Shown piece by piece: positions 8,615-16,278 of a DNA stretch of 46,547 nt (positions are counted from its first letter, which is position 1; each line of letters opens with the position of its first letter). Under the pieces are notes generated by a model. That model did not search any database. It saw nothing but the letters and a program-made list of their open reading frames with translations, and was not told where the DNA came from. The stretch lies in contig JANXCC010000011.1 in NCBI GenBank assembly GCA_025060395.1, positions 1 through 46,547 of the forward strand, given 5' to 3'. A program made the position numbers and the translations under genes. The stretch comes from Candidatus Bipolaricaulota bacterium. Lineage in GTDB: Bacteria; Bipolaricaulota; Bipolaricaulia; RBG-16-55-9; DRXL01.

Positions 8615-9313
8615 ATGCTCCAACGGCTCTGGGCAGTCTTACGCTCGATCTTTGGGTTCTTCTTAAGGAAGGCCGAGGACCCGGAACTCCTCTTGCGGCA
8701 GTATATCGACGACATGCGGGCCAAGGTCCCCAAGCTGCGTGCGGCTGTGGCCGAAGTCCTCGCCACGGAGATCCAACTCCAACAACAAGTCGATCATCTG
8801 CGCAAGCAGATCAGTGACTTCGATCAACAGATTGTAGCAGCACTGAAGCTCGGCTACGAGGAGGAAGCAAAGACCCTGATTGCCGCTAAGGCCATGGCAG
8901 AAGAGAGCCTCGCTGACACGCTGGAGCAGCTAGAGACAGCTAAGAAGGCCTCCCATCAGGCGAAGGAAGCTCTCGTCGAGTACCAGCACGAGATGGAACG
9001 CAAGATCTCCGAGGCGAAACGGCTGATCGGCCAGGCGCGCCTCGCCCAGATGCAGCAGGAGCTCGCGGAAGTGATGACAGCGTTTGAGGTGGGCACGCCC
9101 AGCGACGTCTTGGAGCGAATGCGCGAGAAGGTCGCGGAGCGGACGGCTCGGGCTCAAGCGCGCGTGTTGGTGGCGACTTCAGATGTGGACGCCCGGTTGC
9201 GCGAGATCCGACGGGCTTCCGCCCAGATCGGCGTGGATGAGCAGCTGCTTGAGTACAAGCGGCGCTTAGGGATGCTCCCAAGCCCCCAGCAAGTCGAAGG
9301 CAAAGGCTCATGA
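8615..9313 (+). CDS. PspA/IM30 family membrane-stress protein
   Basis: 232 residues, almost entirely helical coiled coil after an N-terminal amphipathic helix (LQRLWAVLRSIFGFFLRK). The segment AEDPELLLRQYIDDM is the PspA family mark. Family members are ESCRT-III-like proteins that bind and remodel the inner membrane. An AAGGAGG ribosome site precedes the ATG. The stop overlaps the next start by 4 bp. No PspF-type regulator is seen nearby, so control would differ from the classical psp system. Confidence 0.92.
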   Translation: MLQRLWAVLRSIFGFFLRKAEDPELLLRQYIDDMRAKVPKLRAAVAEVLATEIQLQQQVDHLRKQISDFDQQIVAALKLGYEEEAKTLIAAKAMAEESLADTLEQLETAKKASHQAKEALVEYQHEMERKISEAKRLIGQARLAQMQQELAEVMTAFEVGTPSDVLERMREKVAERTARAQARVLVATSDVDARLREIRRASAQIGVDEQLLEYKRRLGMLPSPQQVEGKGS

Positions 9314-9828
9314 AGTGTCCCCGTTGTAGCTTAATTGTGACTGATCAGATGCCCCAGTGCCGTGGCTGCGGGTTCAGCATCGCCGACCTAGACCGTCACT
9401 TGAAAACAGTGCCCAAGCGCCTTGGCTTTGTAAATGACTACGCGCGGCTCTTAGCTGTCCAACACCAAGGAGAGCTGGAACGTTTCCTCGGCGAGACGAA
9501 CGCCCACGTCAACGGGGAATTCGTGATCGTCACCGTGCCAACGACGCGGCCGGTCAAGCCCTCAGAGTACGCCTTCTGGCTCTTCAATCGTTGGCAAGTC
9601 GGTGGAGAAGCCCATACAGGGCTCTTGATTCTCATAGCACAACGAGAGCACCGAGTAGAAAGCGAAGTGGGCTATGGCTGGGAGCCTATCGTCTCTGATG
9701 TCGAATCGGGTCAAGTGCTCGATCAGTACGTGGTGCCCTTGCTGCGCGAGGGCAAGGTATTTGAGGCGCTCTATCAAGGGGTCAAAGCACTAGCTCAGAT
9801 CATCTCTTCCCAACAAGGGGGTGCCTGA
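9310..9828 (+). CDS. TPM-domain protein with N-terminal zinc ribbon
   Basis: 172 residues. A CPRC/CRGC zinc ribbon (C3, C6, C17, C20) is followed by a TPM domain from about residue 36 (FVNDYARLL, FVIVTVPTT, LLILIAQREHRVESEVGYGWE, YVVPLLREGKVFEALYQG). There is no signal peptide or membrane span, so unlike its two neighbours it is predicted to stay in the cytoplasm. It overlaps pspA upstream (ATGA) and abuts the next TPM gene. A soluble TPM partner for PspA is plausible but untested. Confidence 0.85.
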   Translation: MKCPRCSLIVTDQMPQCRGCGFSIADLDRHLKTVPKRLGFVNDYARLLAVQHQGELERFLGETNAHVNGEFVIVTVPTTRPVKPSEYAFWLFNRWQVGGEAHTGLLILIAQREHRVESEVGYGWEPIVSDVESGQVLDQYVVPLLREGKVFEALYQGVKALAQIISSQQGGA

Positions 9829-10937
9829 TGCGAGCTCGTTGGGCTGCCGTCTTCTTAGCGGTGATAGTCGTGGGAGCTTGGGCCCAAACCCCCGAAGAAG
9901 TGATCAACCCCAAGGTGGCCTACAACGCCTGGGTCAGTGATATGGCCCATATTATAGATGAGATCACGGAAAGTCAGCTCAATGCCCTCATCACGGAACT
10001 CGAGCAAGCCACCGGCGTGGAGATCGCAGTCGTGACGATCCGTCGTGCTCACGGGCGCACCCCCAAAGACTTTGCTACAGAGCTCTTAAATCGGTGGGGC
10101 ATCGGCAAGAAGGGCCAAGACAACGGCATACTCATTCTCTTGTCAGTTGAGGACCGGCGGATTGAGGTCGAGACGGGCTACGGCCTCGAAGGGGTGCTGC
10201 CCGACGGCAAAGTTGGCGCCATTCTCGACGCTCACGTAATCCCGCACTTCCGCGCCGGAGACTATAGTAGAGGGCTGCTGGAAGGCGTGCGCGCCATCGT
10301 CGAGACATTGCAAGCCCAGCCGCTGCCATCTCCGCGCCCGGGAGTCCCAGCTGCGCCGAGCTTCCCTTGGGTTCCTGTGTTAGCACTGCTCATTGGGGGC
10401 ACAGCCATCGGCTATGGCCTTTGGCGGAGGCACCGGCGCCCGTGCTCTCAGTGTCGTCAGCCCATGCGCCTCCTCACCGAAGAGCAAGATGACGCGTATC
10501 TAGAGGACCCCCAGAAGCTTGAAGAAGAGCTGGGCAGCGTGGACTATCGCATCTGGCGCTGCGATGAGTGCCAGACGCTCTCGGTCGAGCGCGTCGTCCG
10601 TTGGTTCAGCGGCTACGAGAACTGCCCTCGCTGCGGGCATCGCACGCTCTTTGTGAAGTCGTACACGCTTCGTGAGCCGACCTATGAGCGAGAAGGGCTA
10701 GAGCGCATCGAGCGGCGCTGTCGCTTCCCCAGGTGCTCATATCGTAGGGTGACCGAGCGCCGGATTCCGCGACGCGAGCGCCCTCCGATTATTATCTATG
10801 GTGGTGGAGGGCTACCTCGCGGGGGCTGGCCCTCTTCTTCTGGAGGGTGGTCTGTAGGGAGGGGCTTTGGAGGTTTTGGCGGAGGCAGCTTTGGCGGCGG
10901 CAGTTCGGGTGGGGGTGGGGCAGGACGGAGCTGGTAA
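9828..10937 (+). CDS. TPM-domain membrane protein with cytoplasmic zinc ribbons and Gly-rich tail
   Basis: 369 residues. A signal peptide ends near the AWAQ site. The TPM domain occupies about residues 35-160 (WVSDMAHIID, GVEIAVVTIRRA, NGILILLSVEDRRIEVETGYGLEG). A membrane span (PWVPVLALLIGGTAIGYGLW) follows. Next come several CxxC pairs (CSQC, CDEC, CPRC and the RCRFPRCSYRR segment) that look like two or three zinc ribbons. The tail is strongly Gly/Ser-rich and ends GGAGRSW. The arrangement resembles YgcG/DUF477 proteins. The stop lies 3 bp before the next gene. Confidence 0.88.
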   Translation: MRARWAAVFLAVIVVGAWAQTPEEVINPKVAYNAWVSDMAHIIDEITESQLNALITELEQATGVEIAVVTIRRAHGRTPKDFATELLNRWGIGKKGQDNGILILLSVEDRRIEVETGYGLEGVLPDGKVGAILDAHVIPHFRAGDYSRGLLEGVRAIVETLQAQPLPSPRPGVPAAPSFPWVPVLALLIGGTAIGYGLWRRHRRPCSQCRQPMRLLTEEQDDAYLEDPQKLEEELGSVDYRIWRCDECQTLSVERVVRWFSGYENCPRCGHRTLFVKSYTLREPTYEREGLERIERRCRFPRCSYRRVTERRIPRRERPPIIIYGGGGLPRGGWPSSSGGWSVGRGFGGFGGGSFGGGSSGGGGAGRSW

Positions 10938-10940
10938 GCC

Positions 10941-11681
10941 ATGGACAAGACCAAACAAGAACTGGTGCGTGAAGGTTTTTCCGAAGCTGAAGTCGACGCG
11001 ATCCTGCAGCGTGCTGCGGAGCTGCAAAGCCAAGCCGAACGCCAAGCATCAGTGCAGCTCTCCCAAGAAGCCCTTAAGGCTGGAGCTCGAGCTGCGGGCA
11101 TTCGGGAGGAGTTCGTCCAGCAAGCGATAAAAGAGCTCCACGCCCGGCGCGAGCGGGAGCGCGCGCGCCGCGCTGCCTGGCGCCGTCGCTTGACAGTCAG
11201 CGCTTTAATCATTGGAGCGTTCGTAGCGATCTCAGCGCTCTTCAGCTATCCCGTGCTCTCGACGCGCTTAGCTGCCGTCGAGCAGCAGCGAGCCCAATTA
11301 GAAAATGTCTTGCAGCGGCGGCATGACCTCCTGCAGGGGCTCATGGTTCTGATGGAGGAGTCAACAGCCCAGGAGCGCGAGCTGAAGGCCACTCTCCAAG
11401 CGCTTCTGGCTGAACTACAGCGTACGCCCGACTTTGCGGAACGTCAGCGCCTCGAGCAGAAACTGAGCGAGGTGGCCCGCCAGCTTACAGCAGTCTTCAC
11501 GCGCTTCAGCGATGAGATCGCTGGAGCAGAGAACAGAATCGCCGTCGAGCGCAAGCGCTACAACGAAGCGATAGCCGCGTACAATCGAGCCGCTCAGAGC
11601 TTCCCGGTCTTGCTGGTGCGACCCTTCTTGGGCTTTCCTGCGCGCTTGCCCTACTTCTCCCAAGAAGAGACGCGCTCATAA
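10941..11681 (+). CDS. LemA-like membrane protein with N-terminal helical module
   Basis: 246 residues. Residues 1-70 form a helical module (ILQRAAELQ, then AGIREEFVQQAIKEL) similar to modules attached to other small membrane proteins. A span (TVSALIIGAFVAISALFSYPVL) follows at about 88-110. The remainder is coiled coil ending in the LemA C-terminal signature (ENRIAVERKRYNEAIAAYN, then FPARLPYFSQEE). LemA and TPM proteins often sit together. The fusion with the N-terminal module and the company of PspA are less usual. Last gene of the cluster; its 3' end overlaps mdh tail to tail. Confidence 0.8.
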   Translation: MDKTKQELVREGFSEAEVDAILQRAAELQSQAERQASVQLSQEALKAGARAAGIREEFVQQAIKELHARRERERARRAAWRRRLTVSALIIGAFVAISALFSYPVLSTRLAAVEQQRAQLENVLQRRHDLLQGLMVLMEESTAQERELKATLQALLAELQRTPDFAERQRLEQKLSEVARQLTAVFTRFSDEIAGAENRIAVERKRYNEAIAAYNRAAQSFPVLLVRPFLGFPARLPYFSQEETRS

Positions 11682-12611
11682 CTGCACTTTGCTGACGGTC
11701 TCTCGGACGATCTCGGCGGCCTTGTGCAGCTGCGCCAGCTCATCCTGGGTGAGCTTCAGCTCGATAATCTTCTCCGCGCCGCGCGCCCCTAAGACCACCG
11801 GTACCCCCAAGAAGACATCCTTAAGTCCATACTCACCCTGGAGGAGCACCGAGCTTGGGATGATGCGCTTTTTATCTAAAAGAATGCTCTCGACCATCTC
11901 GATGACGGCTGCCGACGGAGCGTAGTAGGCGCTACCTTCGCCAAGGAGCTGAACGATCTCTGTGCCGCCCTTACGTGCCCGCTCGATGAGCTTGGTGATG
12001 CGCTCTGAGTCGAGCAGATCCGTCAAGGGAATACCAGCCACGCTCGTGTATCGTGGTAATGGGACCATCCCTATGTCGGTGTGACCGCCCAAAACTAAGC
12101 CTTGTACGTCCTCGGCCGAGACCCCAAGCTCCAGCGCGATGAACGTTCGCCAGCGCGCTGAATCGAGCGCTCCACCTTGGCCGATAATGCGCTCTCGTGG
12201 AAACTGTGTCACCCGGTGGGCCACATAGACCATCGCATCGAGAGGGTTGGTGAAGATAATAAAAATAGCATCAGGGGAGTACTTGGCAGCTTGCTCGGCG
12301 CAGCTCTTGACGATCTTCGTGTTAATATTTAAGAGATCTTCTCGAGTCATGCCGGGCTTTCTGGGAACTCCAGCGGTGATGACAACGATCTGCGAGTTTG
12401 CGGTGCTTTGGTAGTCGCTTGTACCGATAACGTTCGTGCTGAAGCCCACAAGTGGGCCGGCTTGCAGCATATCGAGGGCTTTCCCTTTGGTGGGGTTTTC
12501 GCGCTCTGGGATGTCGAGCATCACGACATCGCAGAGGTTTTTCTCGACGAGACGCTGAGCCATCGTAGCTCCAGTCGCTCCTGCGCCAATGATAGAGACT
12601 TTTGGTCGCAT
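11676..12611 (-). CDS. mdh: Malate dehydrogenase (LDH-like type)
   Basis: 311 residues from the ATG at 12611, which has a perfect AAGGAGG site. It interconverts malate and oxaloacetate with NAD(P). GAGATG near the N-terminus binds the dinucleotide. The specificity loop reads GVPRKPGMTREDLL; Arg where lactate enzymes carry Gln indicates malate. The catalytic histidine is in GGHTDIGM. A 15-codon upstream extension in the same frame lacks support. It is co-transcribed 11 bp after the small protein at 12623-12955. Confidence 0.95.
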   Translation of the reverse strand: MRPKVSIIGAGATGATMAQRLVEKNLCDVVMLDIPERENPTKGKALDMLQAGPLVGFSTNVIGTSDYQSTANSQIVVITAGVPRKPGMTREDLLNINTKIVKSCAEQAAKYSPDAIFIIFTNPLDAMVYVAHRVTQFPRERIIGQGGALDSARWRTFIALELGVSAEDVQGLVLGGHTDIGMVPLPRYTSVAGIPLTDLLDSERITKLIERARKGGTEIVQLLGEGSAYYAPSAAVIEMVESILLDKKRIIPSSVLLQGEYGLKDVFLGVPVVLGARGAEKIIELKLTQDELAQLHKAAEIVRETVSKVQL

Positions 12612-12622
12612 TGAGATCCTCC

Positions 12623-12955
12623 TTATTTGTAGAAATCGCACAGCGGGCAACGCCAATCTGTCCCCTCGGGGCGTTCCGGATGGCGCGTGTTATCTAAATA
12701 TTGCTTGAACTGATGATACAGCTCGCACTGGCGACGAAATGCCTCCTCGGGGGTTTCGCAGTAATCGAATTGAAAGTATCGGTAGCTGCGGCCGAGCCAT
12801 TTTAAGAGCTTATCGCGCACGTCGCGGTCGTCGCGTCCCAAGAAGCGCGGCTGTCCCCCCGCTACCGTGTGGAGCAAGAAGACCCCAGGTTGGGGCTTCC
12901 GCACCATCTGCTTAATCATGCGGTCGTTGAGCAAGAAGGGTCCACGAATACGCAA
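12623..12955 (-). CDS. Small conserved protein, GIY-YIG-like with C-terminal cysteines
   Basis: 110 residues from a TTG codon with GGAGAGGGAG upstream; an internal ATG at 12919 is an alternative start. The core reads PGVFLLH, then RFLGRDDRDVRDKL, EEAFRRQCELYHQF and NTRHPERPEGTDWRCPLCDFYK. This resembles small GIY-YIG-like proteins found in archaea and bacteria that carry a terminal Cys pair. Nuclease activity is not shown. It precedes mdh in one operon, with TTGCGC/TATAAT at 12983-13012 as the promoter. Confidence 0.75.
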   Translation of the reverse strand: MRIRGPFLLNDRMIKQMVRKPQPGVFLLHTVAGGQPRFLGRDDRDVRDKLLKWLGRSYRYFQFDYCETPEEAFRRQCELYHQFKQYLDNTRHPERPEGTDWRCPLCDFYK

Positions 12956-12982
12956 TCACTCCCTCTCCAAGACGGATAGTGC

Positions 12983-13012
12983 ATTATAAGCAAGAAGGGT
13001 CTAGCCGCGCAA
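12983..13012 (-). promoter_or_regulatory. Promoter of the small protein-mdh operon
   Basis: On the minus strand, TTGCGC (13007-13012), an 18-bp spacer and TATAAT (12983-12988). The leader before the TTG start is about 20 bases. Confidence 0.7.
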
Positions 13013-13027
13013 ATCCCCTCTGTCCCC

Positions 13028-13056
13028 TTGCATGAGGACGCTCTATATGCTATAGT
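13028..13056 (+). promoter_or_regulatory. Promoter of tRNA-Pro
   Basis: TTGCAT (13028-13033), a 17-bp spacer and TATAGT (13051-13056), ending 12 bases before the mature tRNA 5' end. Confidence 0.7.
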
Positions 13057-13068
13057 GCATAAGCGAGT

Positions 13069-13142
13069 CGGGATGTGGCGCAGCCTGGTAGCGCACACGC
13101 TTGGGGTGCGTGGGGTCGCGGGTTCAAATCCCGCCATCCCGA
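13069..13142 (+). tRNA. tRNA-Pro (anticodon GGG)
   Basis: Full cloverleaf by eye. The acceptor CGGGATG pairs with CATCCCG, followed by discriminator A at 13142. D stem is GCGC/GCGC. Anticodon stem is CACGC/GCGTG around TTGGGGT (anticodon GGG). T stem is GCGGG/CCCGC around TTCAAAT. The C1-G72 pair fits proline. The CCA end is not encoded (CTA follows), so it depends on a CCA-adding enzyme such as the gene at 31436-32893. Confidence 0.96.
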
Positions 13143-13148
13143 CTACAC

Positions 13149-13547
13149 TCACCTCAGTTCCTCAAGGGGGATATTGATATTGGAGGGCCTATAGGGTAGG
13201 ATATGCCTGGTGGACTTTGGAGGCAGCTTCTCCCCATTGAGAGCCCTCTGGATCACTTCTTCCTTGGTAAATCGTACATCCTCTCCTTGCCAACTCCGAA
13301 CCTCGATCTCCTCGTCGTAATAGTCCACTAGATAGGCTAGGACTTTGCTATAGCCTAGCTCCTTGAGAGCTCGGACGCGATGATGGCCATCTAAAATGAT
13401 CATGTAGTCAGTGGCCACGATAATAGGATCTATCTGAACGCCTTCTTTGAGGAGCCAGGCCTTGATCTCCTCTAGATGCTCTTCAATGATCGCTTCATGC
13501 TCCTTAAGCTGCGCAATCTCTACGATCATCAGCTTGCCTTTCATCAT
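13149..13547 (-). CDS. Compact ParB/SerK-like protein (possible free-serine kinase relative)
   Basis: 132 residues, or 126 from the second in-frame ATG. ParB/sulfiredoxin-type fold marks: LKEHE near the N-terminus and the phosphate-binding IILDGHHRVRALKELG. The C-terminal KSTRHILPYRP closely matches the KTTRHVLPF ending I recall from archaeal SerK, an ADP-dependent free serine kinase. It is about half the SerK length and lacks the middle insertion. Serine kinase activity is an inference. It overlaps the methyltransferase gene by 4 bp, so the two form an operon. Confidence 0.75.
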   Translation of the reverse strand: MMKGKLMIVEIAQLKEHEAIIEEHLEEIKAWLLKEGVQIDPIIVATDYMIILDGHHRVRALKELGYSKVLAYLVDYYDEEIEVRSWQGEDVRFTKEEVIQRALNGEKLPPKSTRHILPYRPSNINIPLEELR

Positions 13548-14371
13548 GAGCTCCTTTTACTGCCGATGAGCATGAGAGAGCGCTCGTGGGCCAGGAGTTC
13601 CTCGCCACCAAGTTCAGCCAATTTTTCCAGGAGATAAGCTCGCGCCTCCGGCCACATCGGTCGAGGAAGGGGCTTGAGATAGAGCTCGGCAGTGACGGAG
13701 TTCATCTTTTTAAGATAGAGCTCTGGGGTAATAGGCTCTTCGTAGCCCACATAAAGGACCTTCATGGGCAAGAAACCCGCCCTGGCACACTTCTCCTGCA
13801 GCTCAGAGGCTCTAAACCTTTTTGCTCCAATGAGCACTTCGGGGCTCACCTGGCCATAATACTCGCGATAGCGCTCTATGAGCGCGGCTAAAGCTTTGTA
13901 GAATACACTGTAGGAACCAGTGGCTGATGTGATGATCCCAATCTTGCCCCCGCCCTTCAGCACCCGATACATCTCGGCGATGGCCTGGTCGACATTGGGC
14001 ACCCACGGCAGAAGATAACTGCTGAAGACGACATCAAACGTTTCGTCAGGGAAGCTTAGAGACATGGCATCTTCTTTTAGGAATGTGACGTTCTTAAGCT
14101 TATGAGCCTTGGCCCTCTGGCGAGCGATCTCCAGCATCTTATCTGTTATGTCCACCCCAATCGCTTCCCCCCAAGGGAGCAACTGAGCGAGCTTCACGGT
14201 CGAAATCCCGGTCCCACAGCCCACATCTAACACCCTCTCATCACCCTTGAGCTCGAGCTCGTGCATGAGGGTCAGAAACTGCCCTATTCTGCCCGAAGCG
14301 ATCACCTGATCGTACTCGAAAGCCGTCACTGGGTAGATCTCCTTGACATACTCAGCGACGCTGCGGATCAT
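13544..14371 (-). CDS. SAM-dependent methyltransferase (class I)
   Basis: 275 residues. Motif I is VLDVGCGTGIST (about residues 46-57), the acidic residue ending strand 2 is in GVDITDKML, and post-motif segments are FDVVFSSYLLPWV and EMYRVLKGGGKIGI. This is the UbiE/Methyltransf_11 type; the substrate cannot be told. A strong AAGGAGGG lies ahead of the ATG. It is followed by the SerK-like gene with an ATGA overlap, which hints at a shared small-molecule pathway. Confidence 0.85.
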   Translation of the reverse strand: MIRSVAEYVKEIYPVTAFEYDQVIASGRIGQFLTLMHELELKGDERVLDVGCGTGISTVKLAQLLPWGEAIGVDITDKMLEIARQRAKAHKLKNVTFLKEDAMSLSFPDETFDVVFSSYLLPWVPNVDQAIAEMYRVLKGGGKIGIITSATGSYSVFYKALAALIERYREYYGQVSPEVLIGAKRFRASELQEKCARAGFLPMKVLYVGYEEPITPELYLKKMNSVTAELYLKPLPRPMWPEARAYLLEKLAELGGEELLAHERSLMLIGSKRSS

Positions 14372-14665
14372 CGTTTATCCCTCCTTATAGGCATTACAGA
14401 CGAGAGAGCGGCATCAAGAGAGGGAGAAATCCCTACAAAGAAGGAATGAACTTCTCGGCTGACGTCTGGTGGGGCAAGATTCTCTAGAGAAGTGCTTTGC
14501 GCTTCAACAAAGGCAAACACCTCTCATCCGAGGCTCAACAAAGACGGACACCTACCATAACCCTCATCTCCCTTACAGAATTTGATGCTTATTATAGCGC
14601 GTGATATCCGGACTGTCAAGATCCACTTTCCCGTTCTAGGACGGCGCAGGGTGTCTCACCTTCGC
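14372..14665. other. Divergent intergenic region with a short direct repeat
   Basis: About 300 bp lie between the methyltransferase and the transporter starts. It holds the methyltransferase ribosome site (AAGGAGGG) and two 20-bp copies of a CAACAAAG...ACACCT element at 14503-14522 and 14534-14553 (16 of 20 bases identical, 31 bp apart). No convincing gene was seen. A longer in-frame N-terminal extension of the transporter reads through part of it, but it looks non-coding. Confidence 0.5.
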
Positions 14666-14694
14666 TGGACTGTATGTAGTTGCTCGAGTATACT
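14666..14694 (+). promoter_or_regulatory. Leaderless promoter of the DASS transporter
   Basis: TGGACT (14666-14671), 17 bp, TATACT (14689-14694), then only 7 bases before the ATG at 14702. The stretch 14680-14698 is identical at 17 of 19 positions to the alaS promoter at 24551-24569. Confidence 0.65.
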
Positions 14695-14701
14695 TAAGTT
14701 A

Positions 14702-16213
14702 ATGACGCCTTACAAATGGCTTGGCGAGCAGCTGGGAGGCCCCTACTCCCTGCGTCAAAGGCTCGGCTTGTTACTCGGAGTGCTTATCTTTTTTGTGGGG
14801 ATCTTGGCGCCTCCGCTAGGAGGCCTCTCCCTGGCAGCGCAACGCGTAGCCCTCGTCGCCCTGATGATGGCCATCTGGTGGGTGAGCGAAGCGATCCCGA
14901 TCTACGTGACGGCATTGCTACCCTTAGTGCTGTTTCCCTTGCTTGGGGTGCTCCCTCTCCAAGATGTTGCAGCATCCTACGCCGAGCCGACGATCTTTCT
15001 CTTCATGGGGGGATTCTTTTTAGCGATGGCGATGCAGCGATGGGGCTTGCATCACCGCCTGGCATTACAAATTATCACGATCGTTGGGACAAGCCCTCGC
15101 CGATTGCTGCTGGGGTTCATGATAGCTACAGCATTCGTCTCGATGTGGGTCTCTAACACCGCTACGACCATGATGATCTTTCCTGTCGGCCTGGCCCTCA
15201 TCAGTAAGCTTGATCCTCTGGCCCTCACTAGACAACGGTCCAGCAGCTTCGGTTCCGTGCTCATGTTGAGTATCGCCTATGCCGCGAGCATCGGCGGGGT
15301 GGGGACGCTCATCGGAACTCCTCCCAATGCGATCTTCGTTGGTCAGGTCAAGGTGCTCTTCCCTGATCTCGGCGAGGTTGGTTTCTTCCAATGGCTGCTT
15401 ATTGGGGTTCCTTTTGTGATAGTCTTTCTCTGCCTGTCGTGGGTGTACCTAGCGTTTGTCTGCATGAAGGAGTCGGAGATCGCAGATCCTACGGAGATCT
15501 CTCGAGAGGTACACCAGCTTGGGCCGATGAGCTCTCAAGAGAAGGGCGTCCTTGCGATCTTTATGCTCGCGGTCTTGGGATGGATCTTCCGGGCTGATTG
15601 GCAGCTGGGCTCGCTGAGGATCCCTGGCTGGGCCACGCTTATGGGAGTGAGCGAGTGGGTGGGCGATGCGACTGTGGCCCTGGGGGCGTCTTTGTTGCTC
15701 TTTGTGATTCCAGTGAACCTTCGATCAGGAGAGTTCTTGCTGACCTGGGAATGGGCGGGGCGCATCCCTTGGGGCGTGCTGCTCATCTTTGGAGGCGGCT
15801 TTGCCCTCGCTCAGGGGATCCAGAAGACCGGGCTGGCCACCTGGGCTGCTGAAGGCTTGGTCAAACTCGCTCAAATGCCTCTCCCGTTGCTTGTCTTTGT
15901 CGTGGCTCTCGCGATAGGGCTCCTCAGTGGCTTTACTTCGAATACCGCCCTCGCGACGATCGCTGTGCCCATCCTGGGGGTGACTGCTCAGTCGATGGGC
16001 ATTCATCCGTTTCTTCTCATGATCCCCGCGACGATCGCTGTCTCCGCGGCGTTCATCTTGCCAGTGTCAACGCCTCCAAATGCTATTGTCTTCGGGAGCG
16101 GCTATGTGACAATCTCTCAGATGATGCGCACGGGATTGGTTTTGAATATTCTAGCTGCCGTTGTCATCACGCTGCTTGTCCATGGGATTGTCATCCCAAT
16201 CTTTGGGCTGTGA
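14702..16213 (+). CDS. DASS/SLC13-family sodium:anion symporter
   Basis: 503 residues from the ATG at 14702, with about 11-12 hydrophobic spans. The family's two SNT-type motifs are present as WVSNTATTMMI and GFTSNTALATI, each followed by a proline-containing hairpin (IGTPPNAIF and VSTPPNAIVF). Homologues import di- and tricarboxylates such as succinate or malate, or sulfate or phosphate; substrate is not decidable here, although mdh is nearby. The first 40 residues of the longest frame are rejected because the promoter lies within that stretch. Confidence 0.92.
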   Translation: MTPYKWLGEQLGGPYSLRQRLGLLLGVLIFFVGILAPPLGGLSLAAQRVALVALMMAIWWVSEAIPIYVTALLPLVLFPLLGVLPLQDVAASYAEPTIFLFMGGFFLAMAMQRWGLHHRLALQIITIVGTSPRRLLLGFMIATAFVSMWVSNTATTMMIFPVGLALISKLDPLALTRQRSSSFGSVLMLSIAYAASIGGVGTLIGTPPNAIFVGQVKVLFPDLGEVGFFQWLLIGVPFVIVFLCLSWVYLAFVCMKESEIADPTEISREVHQLGPMSSQEKGVLAIFMLAVLGWIFRADWQLGSLRIPGWATLMGVSEWVGDATVALGASLLLFVIPVNLRSGEFLLTWEWAGRIPWGVLLIFGGGFALAQGIQKTGLATWAAEGLVKLAQMPLPLLVFVVALAIGLLSGFTSNTALATIAVPILGVTAQSMGIHPFLLMIPATIAVSAAFILPVSTPPNAIVFGSGYVTISQMMRTGLVLNILAAVVITLLVHGIVIPIFGL

Positions 16214-16221
16214 TCGGGAAT

Positions 16222-16251
16222 TTGCCTGCGCTTACCGCTGCAGCCTATAAT
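16222..16251 (+). promoter_or_regulatory. thyX promoter
   Basis: TTGCCT (16222-16227), 18 bp, TATAAT (16246-16251), followed by an AAGGAGGG ribosome site and the ATG at 16279. Confidence 0.65.
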
Positions 16252-16278
16252 TCGCAGCAACGAAGGAGGGCAAGAGCG

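Noticed and set aside
12916-13152. Minus-strand ORF beginning MSVVGMAGFEPATPRTPSVC across the tRNA
   Set aside because: The GFEPATPRTPS-type peptide is the familiar artefact of reading a tRNA gene backwards; tRNA-Pro explains this DNA.
14503-14553. Insertion-sequence end
   Set aside because: The two copies are direct repeats, imperfect, and no transposase or inverted partner was seen.
14582-14701. 40-residue N-terminal extension of the DASS transporter
   Set aside because: Contains the TATACT promoter at 14689-14694 and lacks a hydrophobic or conserved pattern.
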